64,000 nt of DNA from Paenibacillus oryzisoli (GTDB taxonomy: Bacteria; Bacillota; Bacilli; Paenibacillales; NBRC-103111), in NCBI RefSeq assembly GCF_001653565.1, contig NZ_LYPB01000049.1:1-64000 (forward strand), given 5' to 3'. The position numbers and the translations under genes were made by a program. A model generated the notes under the pieces. The model did no database searches. It saw only the letters and a program-made list of their open reading frames with translations, and was not told the DNA's origin. Within the stretch, counting starts at the first letter, position 1; each line of letters opens with the position of its first letter. Shown piece after piece: positions 7,956-15,126 of the stretch.

Positions 7956-9206
7956 TTAACTCTGATAAGCAGTTGCTGTATTTTTATCGCCAACGAGTAC
8001 AGACACATCCTTCGTTTGACCATCGCGCGAAATTTTCACCTTCAAAGCATCGCCAACTGCCGCGGCTTGCACCGCTTTGGTCAGTTCCTCCGTATTAGTG
8101 ATTCCTTTACCATTCACTTCCGTAATGACATCATACTGGCGAATTCCCGCTTTGAAAGCGGGTGAACCTTGCTGCACTTCAGCTACTACCACACCATTGG
8201 TACTATTAATCTTCAAATCCTGCAGCATGTCTTCGGTAATATTTTGCAAGGAAACGCCAATGTAAGGAGCTGGATCTTTCGGAATGGCTTCATTGTTTTT
8301 CAATTTATCGACGACCGCGCTAATCGTGCTTGCCGGAATCGCAAAGCCCATTCCCTGCGCTTCGGCATTGACAGCCGTATTAATCCCAATGACTTCACCA
8401 TTTAAATTTAAGAGCGGGCCACCGGAGTTACCCGGGTTAATCGCCGTATCCGTTTGTAACAAATGCTTGTAGTTACGTGTCCCCTGCTCATCATCAATGC
8501 TGATTTCACGTTCCTTGGCGCTTAGAACACCTGTTGTCACGGAATAATCAAAGTCATATGGATTACCAATCGCAACAACCCACTCACCTACTTCGGCAGC
8601 ATTTGAATCGCCAATTTTCAAAGCGGGAAAGGCTTTTTCTCCTTGAATTTTGAGTACTGCCAAATCTAAATCATAACTGTTGCCAAGTAGCGTTGCCTTA
8701 AATGGGGTATCATAACCTTGTACATATACATCGATTTCATCTGCTCCGTCTATCACATGCTCGTTCGTTAATATATAACCGCTATCTTCAAAAATGAACC
8801 CAGATCCGATCCCATTTTCGATCGTATCTCCGCTTTGCGTTCCTTGCTGCTGTGAATTTCGGCGATTGCCTGATGTGCTTGCTTGTTTTACTCTCGTTTC
8901 AATTTTGACAATGGCTGGACTCGAAGCTTTCGTAATTTGAGAAATACTATTGGTTCCTAAATTGTTCAGCGATGCTGTTTGGACACCAGCTCCTGCTGCG
9001 TTCACTGCTGAAGCAGCGGAGCTACTTGACTGCACTGTCTGCGAATCATAACCAAATAGGTTCAATTTGTCCGATGTAAACATCAACCCGCCAACGACAA
9101 CTGCCCCTGCCATGAAAGCTGCAAATATTGGCTTTACTCTAGAATTGCTAGTCTTTACAATTTTTATGTCATTCAAGTTCACTTTATTGTTCGTATCTTC
9201 ATTCAT
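7956..9206 (-). CDS. htrA: HtrA/DegP-type membrane serine protease with PDZ domain
   Basis: A 416-residue protease: short cytoplasmic N-terminus, one transmembrane helix (about residues 27-43), a Ser/Ala-rich linker, trypsin-like domain and a C-terminal PDZ domain (from about 305). The catalytic triad is readable: H150 in LTNEHV, D181 in DLAVLK, S261 in NPGNSGGP. It degrades misfolded proteins at the outer face of the membrane. This is the layout of Bacillus HtrA/HtrB/YyxA. The start ATG at 9206 has an AGAGG box. No CssRS-type two-component genes are next to it. Confidence 0.95.
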   Translation of the reverse strand: MNEDTNNKVNLNDIKIVKTSNSRVKPIFAAFMAGAVVVGGLMFTSDKLNLFGYDSQTVQSSSSAASAVNAAGAGVQTASLNNLGTNSISQITKASSPAIVKIETRVKQASTSGNRRNSQQQGTQSGDTIENGIGSGFIFEDSGYILTNEHVIDGADEIDVYVQGYDTPFKATLLGNSYDLDLAVLKIQGEKAFPALKIGDSNAAEVGEWVVAIGNPYDFDYSVTTGVLSAKEREISIDDEQGTRNYKHLLQTDTAINPGNSGGPLLNLNGEVIGINTAVNAEAQGMGFAIPASTISAVVDKLKNNEAIPKDPAPYIGVSLQNITEDMLQDLKINSTNGVVVAEVQQGSPAFKAGIRQYDVITEVNGKGITNTEELTKAVQAAAVGDALKVKISRDGQTKDVSVLVGDKNTATAYQS

Positions 9207-9374
9207 ACGATTACCGCCTCTCGATTGCTGTCATTTGGTTATCTTGCTGATAGACCAAGTATAGAACGATAACCTGAAGTGATACTTAAATTGGGCTGAT
9301 AGCTGTATGAATATAAGCTGAAAGTATGCTGAAGGGTATGGCAAGGGGCGGAGCGCTGGCGCGGTTAGCGGCGT

Positions 9375-9396
9375 GTAAGTCGATTTTTCGACTTAC
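9375..9396. repeat. Intergenic palindrome, 9-bp stem
   Basis: GTAAGTCGA / TCGACTTAC with a short T loop, embedded in a GC-rich island (GGGGCGGAGCGCTGGCGCGG before it). It lacks a T tail and lies between the htrA gene's upstream region and the SLH gene terminator. A related palindrome with the same TCGA core lies at 11345-11367. Confidence 0.7.
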
Positions 9397-9427
9397 GGCG
9401 GCTCCAACTGCCTTCAGGTCCGTAAAA

Positions 9428-9475
9428 AAAACCTGATCTTGGGACACGTTAGTCCACAGATCAGGTTTCCTTTTT
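9428..9475 (-). terminator. Terminator after SLH gene
   Basis: On the minus strand AAACCTGATCT ... AGATCAGGTT is followed by TTTTTTTACGG, starting a few bases past the stop of the SLH protein gene. Canonical intrinsic terminator. Confidence 0.9.
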
Positions 9476-9481
9476 AATATA

Positions 9482-11167
9482 TTAGTTAATGAATCCTGCT
9501 TTACTTAGGAAACGTTTCAACATAGTAGCGGCTTCTGCACGAGTTGCTTGGTTGCTTGAACCGATCGTTGTATCCGTCAACCCATTGATAATGCCCGCAT
9601 CGATCGCAGTAGCAATTTCTTTCTGTGCCCACACGATACGGTTAGAATCGCTGAATTTGCTTAATAACGCGAGTTGTTGTGAATCAGAAAGATTTGATTT
9701 CAATCCTGCATAATTCATCGTTCGTACAATCATAGCGGCAAGCTCTTCACGAGTGATCTGAGCATTTGGTTTAAATGAACCATCTTCATAACCATCAATA
9801 ATGCCCGCTTTCGCTGCCGTTGCTACTGTTGTAGCGTACCAATCGGACGCATCTACATCGTTAAATGTGGCTGTTGTCGTATTCAGAGATAAGCCTAAGG
9901 AACGAACAGCCAAAGCTGCAAATTCTGCGCGGGTAATAGAAAGGTCAGGAGCGAATGTTGAATCTGTCATCCCATCAATCACGAGCTTGTTGGCCAGGAG
10001 GCTTACATCAGCTCTAGACCAATGGAATGCCGTGTCTGTAAAGTTTTTGTTCATCTCGACAACCGTGTAGATACTATTGCCGTTACGCTTCAGTGTTGCA
10101 ACTGTTTTGCCATCTTTAACTTCGAAGATTGCTGGAACAAAACTTAGCTTCTTCGTAGTCTCATTGTAGAGAACACCTGTAACCATCTTCGTATCTACCG
10201 TATCGGAGATGTTAATAGAACGTGAAACATACGTTTTGCCAAAATCAATCGAAGTCGTTTTGTCTCCAGGTCCTAGTGCAACAACATTAAAGTCAACTGC
10301 ATCAGTAATTGCTTTAGCACCGATCGAAGTGGCTGCTGAAGTCACCGCGGCTGCAGAGTCGCCGGTAAGCTTCGTAATACTGACTTTGATCTTCAGATCC
10401 TTCATAGGGATTCCTAGTGCTTGGGCTAGCGCATTTAGATCTAAGATCGAAAGAGGAAGCATATAAGTGCCATTGTCTGATCGAACAGTAAGGGTCGAGC
10501 CCGCTTTACCTACAGCGTCAACTAAAGCAGAAGCTGGAATAAGGGCAATGTCGCCGGATAATGTGAGTTCTATGTTGGTATACGAAGCTAACGCATTTCT
10601 CAAACTATCTTCGTTAACTTCACCTGTCATAGGAACAGAAATACTAGTCCCCGCTACTGGTGGATACCAACCTCCTCCGCCATACCCTCCACTACAGTAA
10701 CTCGTACATCCTGGTACATCGGGGTTGGCATCCGTCGCATATACGCGGCTTGAAACTGTAGAACTATATTGGCCTGATAAATATACGGCATCATATACAT
10801 TAGCTGTTATCCCTGTGTTAAATGTAAAATTGTAATATGTAACGCCATTTACAGTCTCTGAATTGGTGTATCCCGACATGTAGGCTTTCTTCAATAAATG
10901 AAGATCAGGAGCATACACATTCAGATACACAGCCCCAGATACATTGTCATAAACGTCGCTATAAACGGTTGCTGTTACATTTCCAGTTGTTTTGTCGTAT
11001 GTGTACGACTTGATGCCTAGCGATGCTCCGAATGCAATGACAGGTACGAGAATAGAAACAATCATGAAGAGAGCCAAAGCATGAGAAATTTTCCCAATCA
11101 TTGATTTCACTCTGAAAGCACTCCTTTTTCTCTCTATTTGACTAGAACTATTTTTCTTCAAATTCAA
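9482..11167 (-). CDS. SLH-domain cell-surface protein
   Basis: A secreted protein of about 561 residues. The N-terminus has a basic stretch followed by a hydrophobic signal (ISHALALFMIVSILVPVIAFGA). The middle 300 residues contain a Tyr/Gly/Cys-rich segment (CTSYCSGGYGGGG) and an unrecognised region. The last 170 residues form three S-layer homology modules, each with ITRAE/ITREE/ATRAE-type motifs (TRAEFAAL, TREELAAM, TRAEAATM), which bind pyruvylated secondary cell-wall polymer. The probable start is TTG at 11167, six bases after GGAGGTG; a GTG at 11176 overlaps the binding site itself. Ligand of the central part unknown. Confidence 0.9.
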   Translation of the reverse strand: MNLKKNSSSQIERKRSAFRVKSMIGKISHALALFMIVSILVPVIAFGASLGIKSYTYDKTTGNVTATVYSDVYDNVSGAVYLNVYAPDLHLLKKAYMSGYTNSETVNGVTYYNFTFNTGITANVYDAVYLSGQYSSTVSSRVYATDANPDVPGCTSYCSGGYGGGGWYPPVAGTSISVPMTGEVNEDSLRNALASYTNIELTLSGDIALIPASALVDAVGKAGSTLTVRSDNGTYMLPLSILDLNALAQALGIPMKDLKIKVSITKLTGDSAAAVTSAATSIGAKAITDAVDFNVVALGPGDKTTSIDFGKTYVSRSINISDTVDTKMVTGVLYNETTKKLSFVPAIFEVKDGKTVATLKRNGNSIYTVVEMNKNFTDTAFHWSRADVSLLANKLVIDGMTDSTFAPDLSITRAEFAALAVRSLGLSLNTTTATFNDVDASDWYATTVATAAKAGIIDGYEDGSFKPNAQITREELAAMIVRTMNYAGLKSNLSDSQQLALLSKFSDSNRIVWAQKEIATAIDAGIINGLTDTTIGSSNQATRAEAATMLKRFLSKAGFIN

Positions 11168-11485
11168 TAGTTTCACCTCCTCTGCTATCTAGGTAATATA
11201 GACTTCGATAGATTAGGAGTGATTTCAGTCCGTAACTTGGAAATTTGTCCCAAAATTATTCTCCCTATGTATGTATAAACAGATCCTGAAGCCGTGAAAC
11301 GGATAAAGTGAAAATAATAATGTGAGGTTAGGATGTGTTACCGAGATAGTCGAAGAATTCGACTATCTCAGGGGCTACAGGGGCGAATTTGCTGGCGGTA
11401 GTCGAAGAATTCGGCATTCGGCATTCGGCACCGCTCCGTGTGTCTCCATGAGCTCAAAGATCAACGCCTAACCCCAAAACGGCAA
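11168..11485. other. Gene-free stretch upstream of SLH gene
   Basis: About 320 bases with no supportable gene. It contains the SLH gene leader, an AT-rich part, a near-perfect palindrome at 11345-11367 (GATAGTCGAA / TTCGACTATC), a second incomplete copy of the same AGTCGAAGAATTCG core near 11399, and a short tandem run of the heptamer CGGCATT near 11411-11428. Confidence 0.6.
11345..11367. repeat. Intergenic palindrome with AGTCGAAGAATTCGACT core
   Basis: Ten-base arms GATAGTCGAA and TTCGACTATC around GAA. There is no T tail, so it is not a usual terminator. The same core recurs about 50 bases downstream without its right arm. Confidence 0.7.
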
Positions 11486-11488
11486 AAA

Positions 11489-11526
11489 AGAAGTTAAGCC
11501 AGACATAGTCTGCTTAACTTCTTCCC
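11489..11526 (-). terminator. Terminator after SufR-like regulator gene
   Basis: On the minus strand GAAGTTAAGCAGAC / GTCTGGCTTAACTTC is followed by TTTTTTGCC. It closes the regulator gene at 11534. Confidence 0.88.
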
Positions 11527-11533
11527 TTCCAAA

Positions 11534-12166
11534 CTATTTATTTTGACGTATGATATACACACATTTGTTAGCACCTTTGGCAAGACACTCTGTCCGTTCT
11601 ACTTGGGCATCAAGCAAATTACGGAACAACGATAATTCACATTGACATGCCTGCTGAAAGGTATTGGCTACCTTCGCAATCGGACAATTGTGTTCATTGA
11701 AGATATAAGCATCGTCGCCTTGCCGGTACCAATCAACCATGTAGCCATTCTCATTCTGAATGTGTGCTAGTTCAGCCACGCGATCCTCTAAGCTTGCGGC
11801 TTGCATCCTTGATTGATAACGAGCTTCGAGCTTCCCCTGTCTGCCTTCAAAGAGCCGTTCAATTTTATCTTGACCTTCGTCTTCCAATAACTCATCTAAT
11901 AAATCCAAGGTTAACTGCGAGTATTTCTTGGGAAATAATTCGTCCGCTTGTGGCGCTAACGTATACACACTTGTTGGACGCCCCATGGCTTGTCTGACAA
12001 GCTTAGCCTCAAGCAGATCATCCTTCTCCATCGAATGAATATGTCGCCTTACTGCCATCTCTGTAATTCCGAGTTGTTTGGCCATATCTTGAACACTCAA
12101 CGGCCCTTGCGTTTTGAGCATAGAAAGAATCACTTTACGCGTTGATGTTTCTAGTGTTGGATTCAT
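11534..12166 (-). CDS. SufR/DeoR-like HTH metalloregulator
   Basis: A 210-residue regulator with an N-terminal winged HTH (ILSMLKTQGPLSVQDMAKQL then ITEMAVRRHI, residues 13-50) and a MGRPTSVYTL wing typical of DeoR/ArsR-like proteins. The C-terminal domain has a Cys cluster: NCPIAK, ACQCEL, ECLAKG and KCVY, with the first two Cys spaced by 12 residues as in SufR-type Fe-S sensing repressors. I infer an Fe-S or metal cofactor. The ATG at 12166 follows AGGTG by 5 bases, making a 210-residue product. It is on its own transcript; suf genes are not in the window, so the target is not shown. Confidence 0.78.
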   Translation of the reverse strand: MNPTLETSTRKVILSMLKTQGPLSVQDMAKQLGITEMAVRRHIHSMEKDDLLEAKLVRQAMGRPTSVYTLAPQADELFPKKYSQLTLDLLDELLEDEGQDKIERLFEGRQGKLEARYQSRMQAASLEDRVAELAHIQNENGYMVDWYRQGDDAYIFNEHNCPIAKVANTFQQACQCELSLFRNLLDAQVERTECLAKGANKCVYIIRQNK

Positions 12167-12249
12167 GCTCTCACCTGTCCTCGGAACTCGTTTAAGTCTC
12201 ATTTTACAGCATCACAGGCAATAAGTAAATTATGAAACACTTATGTATG

Positions 12250-12681
12250 TTATGCCAATTCACTCTTAATAAACGCGCGAACAGAAGCCGCGAATTCCTC
12301 AAAAGCCGCTGGGAGTTTAGGTATTAATGGATGCAAGTCCTGACGTTGCCATACTACAAAGTCTTGTACAAGCGGCTTACGCAGCTTCACTAATTGGAGC
12401 AAGGTCTCCGTCAAAGACTCTGAATATGCTCCTTCACCATGTACGATCTCTACAATATCCTCATAACTGCTTGCGTCTCTTAGAATAAAAGCATCTATAA
12501 GCAAGCTCCCAACATCCGTCACGGTTTCTATCGCCAAATGAAGTACGCGTTCTTGGGAGAGCTGCCAAGTCAGATCTTGCTTACCTTGTGCCCACTGTGC
12601 CTCTAATTGCTGACTCGCCTCGGCTAAAACCGATAGAAACTGAATACGTCCATCGATTTGTTCATGATTAATAAAGTACAT
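12250..12681 (-). CDS. DUF86/HepT-like HEPN protein with degenerate active site
   Basis: A 143-residue all-helical protein of the DUF86 (HepT-like, HEPN superfamily) group, similar in size to Bacillus YutE. In HepT toxins the RNase motif is Rx4H(x)Y; here the matching segment reads RKPLVQDF, so the His is Gln and the Tyr is Phe. I infer that it is not an active HEPN RNase. No nucleotidyltransferase (MntA) antitoxin is adjacent. Its Shine-Dalgarno, GGAG, lies inside the last codons of a 37-residue membrane ORF whose stop is three bases upstream of this ATG, so the two are probably translationally coupled. Confidence 0.8.
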   Translation of the reverse strand: MYFINHEQIDGRIQFLSVLAEASQQLEAQWAQGKQDLTWQLSQERVLHLAIETVTDVGSLLIDAFILRDASSYEDIVEIVHGEGAYSESLTETLLQLVKLRKPLVQDFVVWQRQDLHPLIPKLPAAFEEFAASVRAFIKSELA

Positions 12682-12684
12682 GGT

Positions 12685-12798
12685 CTATCTCCGTCCTCTT
12701 TTTCGCCATTTCGTCCATACCAACATCGCAAAAAAAGTGATAATCACCAAAAATATGAGCAAAACCGCCTGCATCAAATATTCATAACTCACGTTCAT
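12685..12798 (-). CDS. 37-aa single-pass membrane micro-protein
   Basis: An ORF too short for most gene finders: it begins MNVSYEYLMQAV, continues as a run of hydrophobic residues (LLIFLVIITFFAMLV) and ends in a basic tail (WTKWRKRGRR). This is a classic single transmembrane helix with a positive-inside C-terminus. A GAGGG box lies just upstream of the ATG at 12798; an in-frame GTG two codons later has better spacing. Its last codons form the ribosome binding site of the HepT-like gene, three bases downstream. The coupling and clean membrane topology make it likely to be real. Function unknown. Confidence 0.72.
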   Translation of the reverse strand: MNVSYEYLMQAVLLIFLVIITFFAMLVWTKWRKRGRR

Positions 12799-12950
12799 TC
12801 ACCCTCTTGATTGATCTCATTACATGCTATCAACAGTTTATCTCGGGTAGGTGAGAGCGTCAAGCTGCACAGGCTTTCATTCCTAGAGGCATTGTCCTCC
12901 TATGGGGATCATGTTACAGTGAAACGAGAGAAAAAAGGAGAGTTCCCCCC

Positions 12951-14012
12951 ATGTTATCAAAGCCCAAACTGTCGGAAATCGACATTGTACGCGCGCTTGC
13001 GATCTTCGCCGTTGTACTCATTCATGGTACCTCTGGCGCCACTCAACTTCCTGTTGGAACAGGGTCTCAGGCATTCTTTTTCATGCTGAATAAAGCAAGT
13101 TTGTTTACTGTTCCTTTGTTCATCTGGATTAGTGGTCAAGTCTTGTTCTATTCCTATTATGACCGCTGGGAGTCAGGGATGGCACTTGCATTTTGGACAA
13201 AAAGACTGCAAAAGATATTAATTCCTTATGTCAGTTGGTCTATCTTCTATTATTTATATAATCAAATCATGTTTCATGGCACGATACAGGTGGATGCGCT
13301 TCATCTATTTAAATTACTTCTGTCAGGCAATGCGAGCTATCATCTCTATTACATTGTCATTATCGTCCAGTTTTATGCGCTTTTCCCCTTGATGATTGCT
13401 GCGATTAAACGTTACGCATGGCTTCGTCGCGGCCTGATCCCTCTAGGTATCGGCATTCAAGCAGCTTCCTATACTCTACATCATTGGTTAGTTCCACTGC
13501 CTGAATATGCCACGTTGTGCTTAAGCTATACGGCTACCTTCTGCTTCGGCGCTTTCATGGGGATCTATTATCCAGCGATAGTGAATTGGGCGATTCGTTA
13601 TAAAATGGGGATATGGAGCGCCGTCTATCTGGCTGGTGGCGCTTATGTAGGCATGCTCCTGATTCAGCAGTATGGTTTGGCTATGATCGAAAATACGTGG
13701 TTCGAGCTTGCCTTGCTCGTTTACTGCCTGACCATCCCACTCGTCTGCGTGCCGTGGGCGCGCAACCAACTGGCGCGCGGCTCTCGCTTCAGCGCCTTCT
13801 TGTCTGCCTTAGGCGCAGCCTCCTTCGGCATCTATCTCGTGCATCCCGCGATCCTCACCCTGTGGGATCGCGTCACACCAGAGCCAGCGCCTGGGCGCAT
13901 CTGGCTCTATGATGTGCACACCGCAGCAGCCGTACTGATCGGGCTGCTGGGCGCTTGGCTGCTGGCGCGCGGTTACGCGCGCGCCATGCAAAAAGGTTCC
14001 GCTCGCAGATGA
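12951..14012 (+). CDS. Acyltransferase-3 family membrane protein
   Basis: A 353-residue integral membrane protein with about ten hydrophobic helices, matching acyltransferase family 3 (OafA/WecH type). The N-terminal signature is IDIVRALAIFAVVLIHG, with the conserved Arg in helix 1 and His in IHGTSG, followed by PLFIWISGQVLF. Members transfer acyl groups (often acetyl or succinyl) onto cell-surface sugars. An AAGGAG box lies 12 bases before the ATG at 12951. It is monocistronic, and its stop codon lies inside the terminator stem shared with the convergent TPR gene. Acceptor unknown. Confidence 0.87.
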   Translation: MLSKPKLSEIDIVRALAIFAVVLIHGTSGATQLPVGTGSQAFFFMLNKASLFTVPLFIWISGQVLFYSYYDRWESGMALAFWTKRLQKILIPYVSWSIFYYLYNQIMFHGTIQVDALHLFKLLLSGNASYHLYYIVIIVQFYALFPLMIAAIKRYAWLRRGLIPLGIGIQAASYTLHHWLVPLPEYATLCLSYTATFCFGAFMGIYYPAIVNWAIRYKMGIWSAVYLAGGAYVGMLLIQQYGLAMIENTWFELALLVYCLTIPLVCVPWARNQLARGSRFSAFLSALGAASFGIYLVHPAILTLWDRVTPEPAPGRIWLYDVHTAAAVLIGLLGAWLLARGYARAMQKGSARR

Positions 14013-14030
14013 GCGGAACCTTTCTATTTC
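13989..14030. terminator. Shared bidirectional terminator overlapping both stop codons
   Basis: Stem AAAGGTTCCGCTC / GAGCGGAACCTTT. The TGA of the acyltransferase gene (14010-14012) lies at the start of the right arm, and the hairpin ends just before the last codons of the convergent TPR gene. T/A runs on both sides allow use in both directions. Confidence 0.85.
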
Positions 14031-14689
14031 ATGCGCGCTAGCCAAGCCCAGCGCCGCTGCTGTCTGCGGCTGTAGCGTGGCAAGCCGCGGTAGATATCAA
14101 GCGCTTCGCGGTACGCGCGCTTGGCGTCTTCCTGGCGGCCGAGCTGCTGATACAGCTGGCCCAGTCGGTAGTAAGCCTCGACCGACGAAGAGTGCAGATC
14201 GCGGAATTGTTCAATAAACTGCGCCGCACGCTCAGGTGCATGGGGAGCCAGAGCCTCGCCAAGGCGCAGGTAGGCTTCGCCATATTTTACGCGCGGATTG
14301 AGTTCAATTGCCCTCAGCATATAGGTTTCACCCTTGTCAATCCTGCCTAGCTTCAGTTGACACAGCCCAATTTCATAATGAACGTCGGCAGACTCCTGCA
14401 TAATTGGCAGTGTTTGCTCCAAGTAGGGCAGCGCATCTTGATATTTCTTGCGTTCAATAAGAATACGTGCCAAGTCCAGCTTCGCTGACGTATTGTGCGG
14501 GTTCGCGTGGAGGTCAATTCGCAGACGTGCTGCTTTTCGTTTTAACTGAAACGGTCTCCAGACATTCGGCAGAATGCCAACGTATCTTCTATCCAATACA
14601 TATAGAATAACAAGTAAAATAAGCAGAGCGAGAAATGGATTACCCACGATTCGCCAGAGTAAACCAAATAGTAGTATTTTGATAAGCAT
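14024..14689 (-). CDS. TPR-repeat membrane protein
   Basis: A 221-residue protein with a hydrophobic N-terminus (two helices within residues 3-32), a basic connector and then at least three to four tetratricopeptide repeats. Repeat signatures include AKLDLARILIERKKYQDALP, VHYEIGLCQLKLGRIDKGE and AYYRLGQLYQQLGRQEDAKR followed by AYREALDIY. The basic C-terminus is RQQRRWAWLARMK. TPR domains mediate protein-protein contacts, so this is probably a membrane-anchored scaffold. The start is ATG at 14689. The partner is not evident from context. Confidence 0.82.
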   Translation of the reverse strand: MLIKILLFGLLWRIVGNPFLALLILLVILYVLDRRYVGILPNVWRPFQLKRKAARLRIDLHANPHNTSAKLDLARILIERKKYQDALPYLEQTLPIMQESADVHYEIGLCQLKLGRIDKGETYMLRAIELNPRVKYGEAYLRLGEALAPHAPERAAQFIEQFRDLHSSSVEAYYRLGQLYQQLGRQEDAKRAYREALDIYRGLPRYSRRQQRRWAWLARMK

Positions 14690-14846
14690 GGTGTATTCCC
14701 CCTTTTCAACTTCCTTATACTACCATATTATGCTGATTATGTTTACCCCTCTCCTAAGAAAAACGACTTTTCAAAGTGTGGAGCTTCTATCATTCGAGAT
14801 TTTTCGCAAGCAGTGCTATACTAGAAAGAAAAAAGGGAGCTTTGAC

Positions 14847-15110
14847 ATGAAAGATTCGCATAAGGCTATATGGCTTAAAAGAAAGAACCTAGGCCGCTCC
14901 AGATATTTAGTTACGTTCGGCATCGTTCCATGGGGAATCGGAGCCACACTCTTCACGACCTTGCTCGAATTGCTAGTCTCCCACTCCATTAATTCTACGT
15001 GGATTCCAATTCGACTGATCGTTTTCGCATTCATCGGCTTTTTCGTTGCGAATGGACGCTGGGTTGCGATGGAACACCGTTTTGAGCCACCTGCTCCTAG
15101 ACGACCGTGA
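14847..15110 (+). CDS. Small two-helix membrane protein, 87 aa
   Basis: An 87-residue protein starting MKDSHKAIW, with GGGAG 7 bases before the ATG at 14847. Two hydrophobic segments are visible (VTFGIVPWGIGATLFTTLL and IRLIVFAFIGFFVANGRWVA), and the C-terminus is basic and Pro-rich. Its stop lies in the loop of a terminator hairpin, supporting expression as a single gene. I do not recognise a family with certainty. Confidence 0.75.
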   Translation: MKDSHKAIWLKRKNLGRSRYLVTFGIVPWGIGATLFTTLLELLVSHSINSTWIPIRLIVFAFIGFFVANGRWVAMEHRFEPPAPRRP

Positions 15111-15125
15111 GGTCGTTTTTTTTCA
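15098..15125 (+). terminator. Terminator after 87-aa membrane protein
   Basis: Stem ACGACC / GGTCGT with loop GTGA, followed by eight Ts. The TGA stop of the upstream gene is in the loop. Confidence 0.85.
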
Positions 15126-15126
15126 T

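Noticed and set aside
12250..12681. Active HepT/MntA toxin-antitoxin module
   Set aside because: The RNase motif His is Gln, and no nucleotidyltransferase antitoxin is adjacent.
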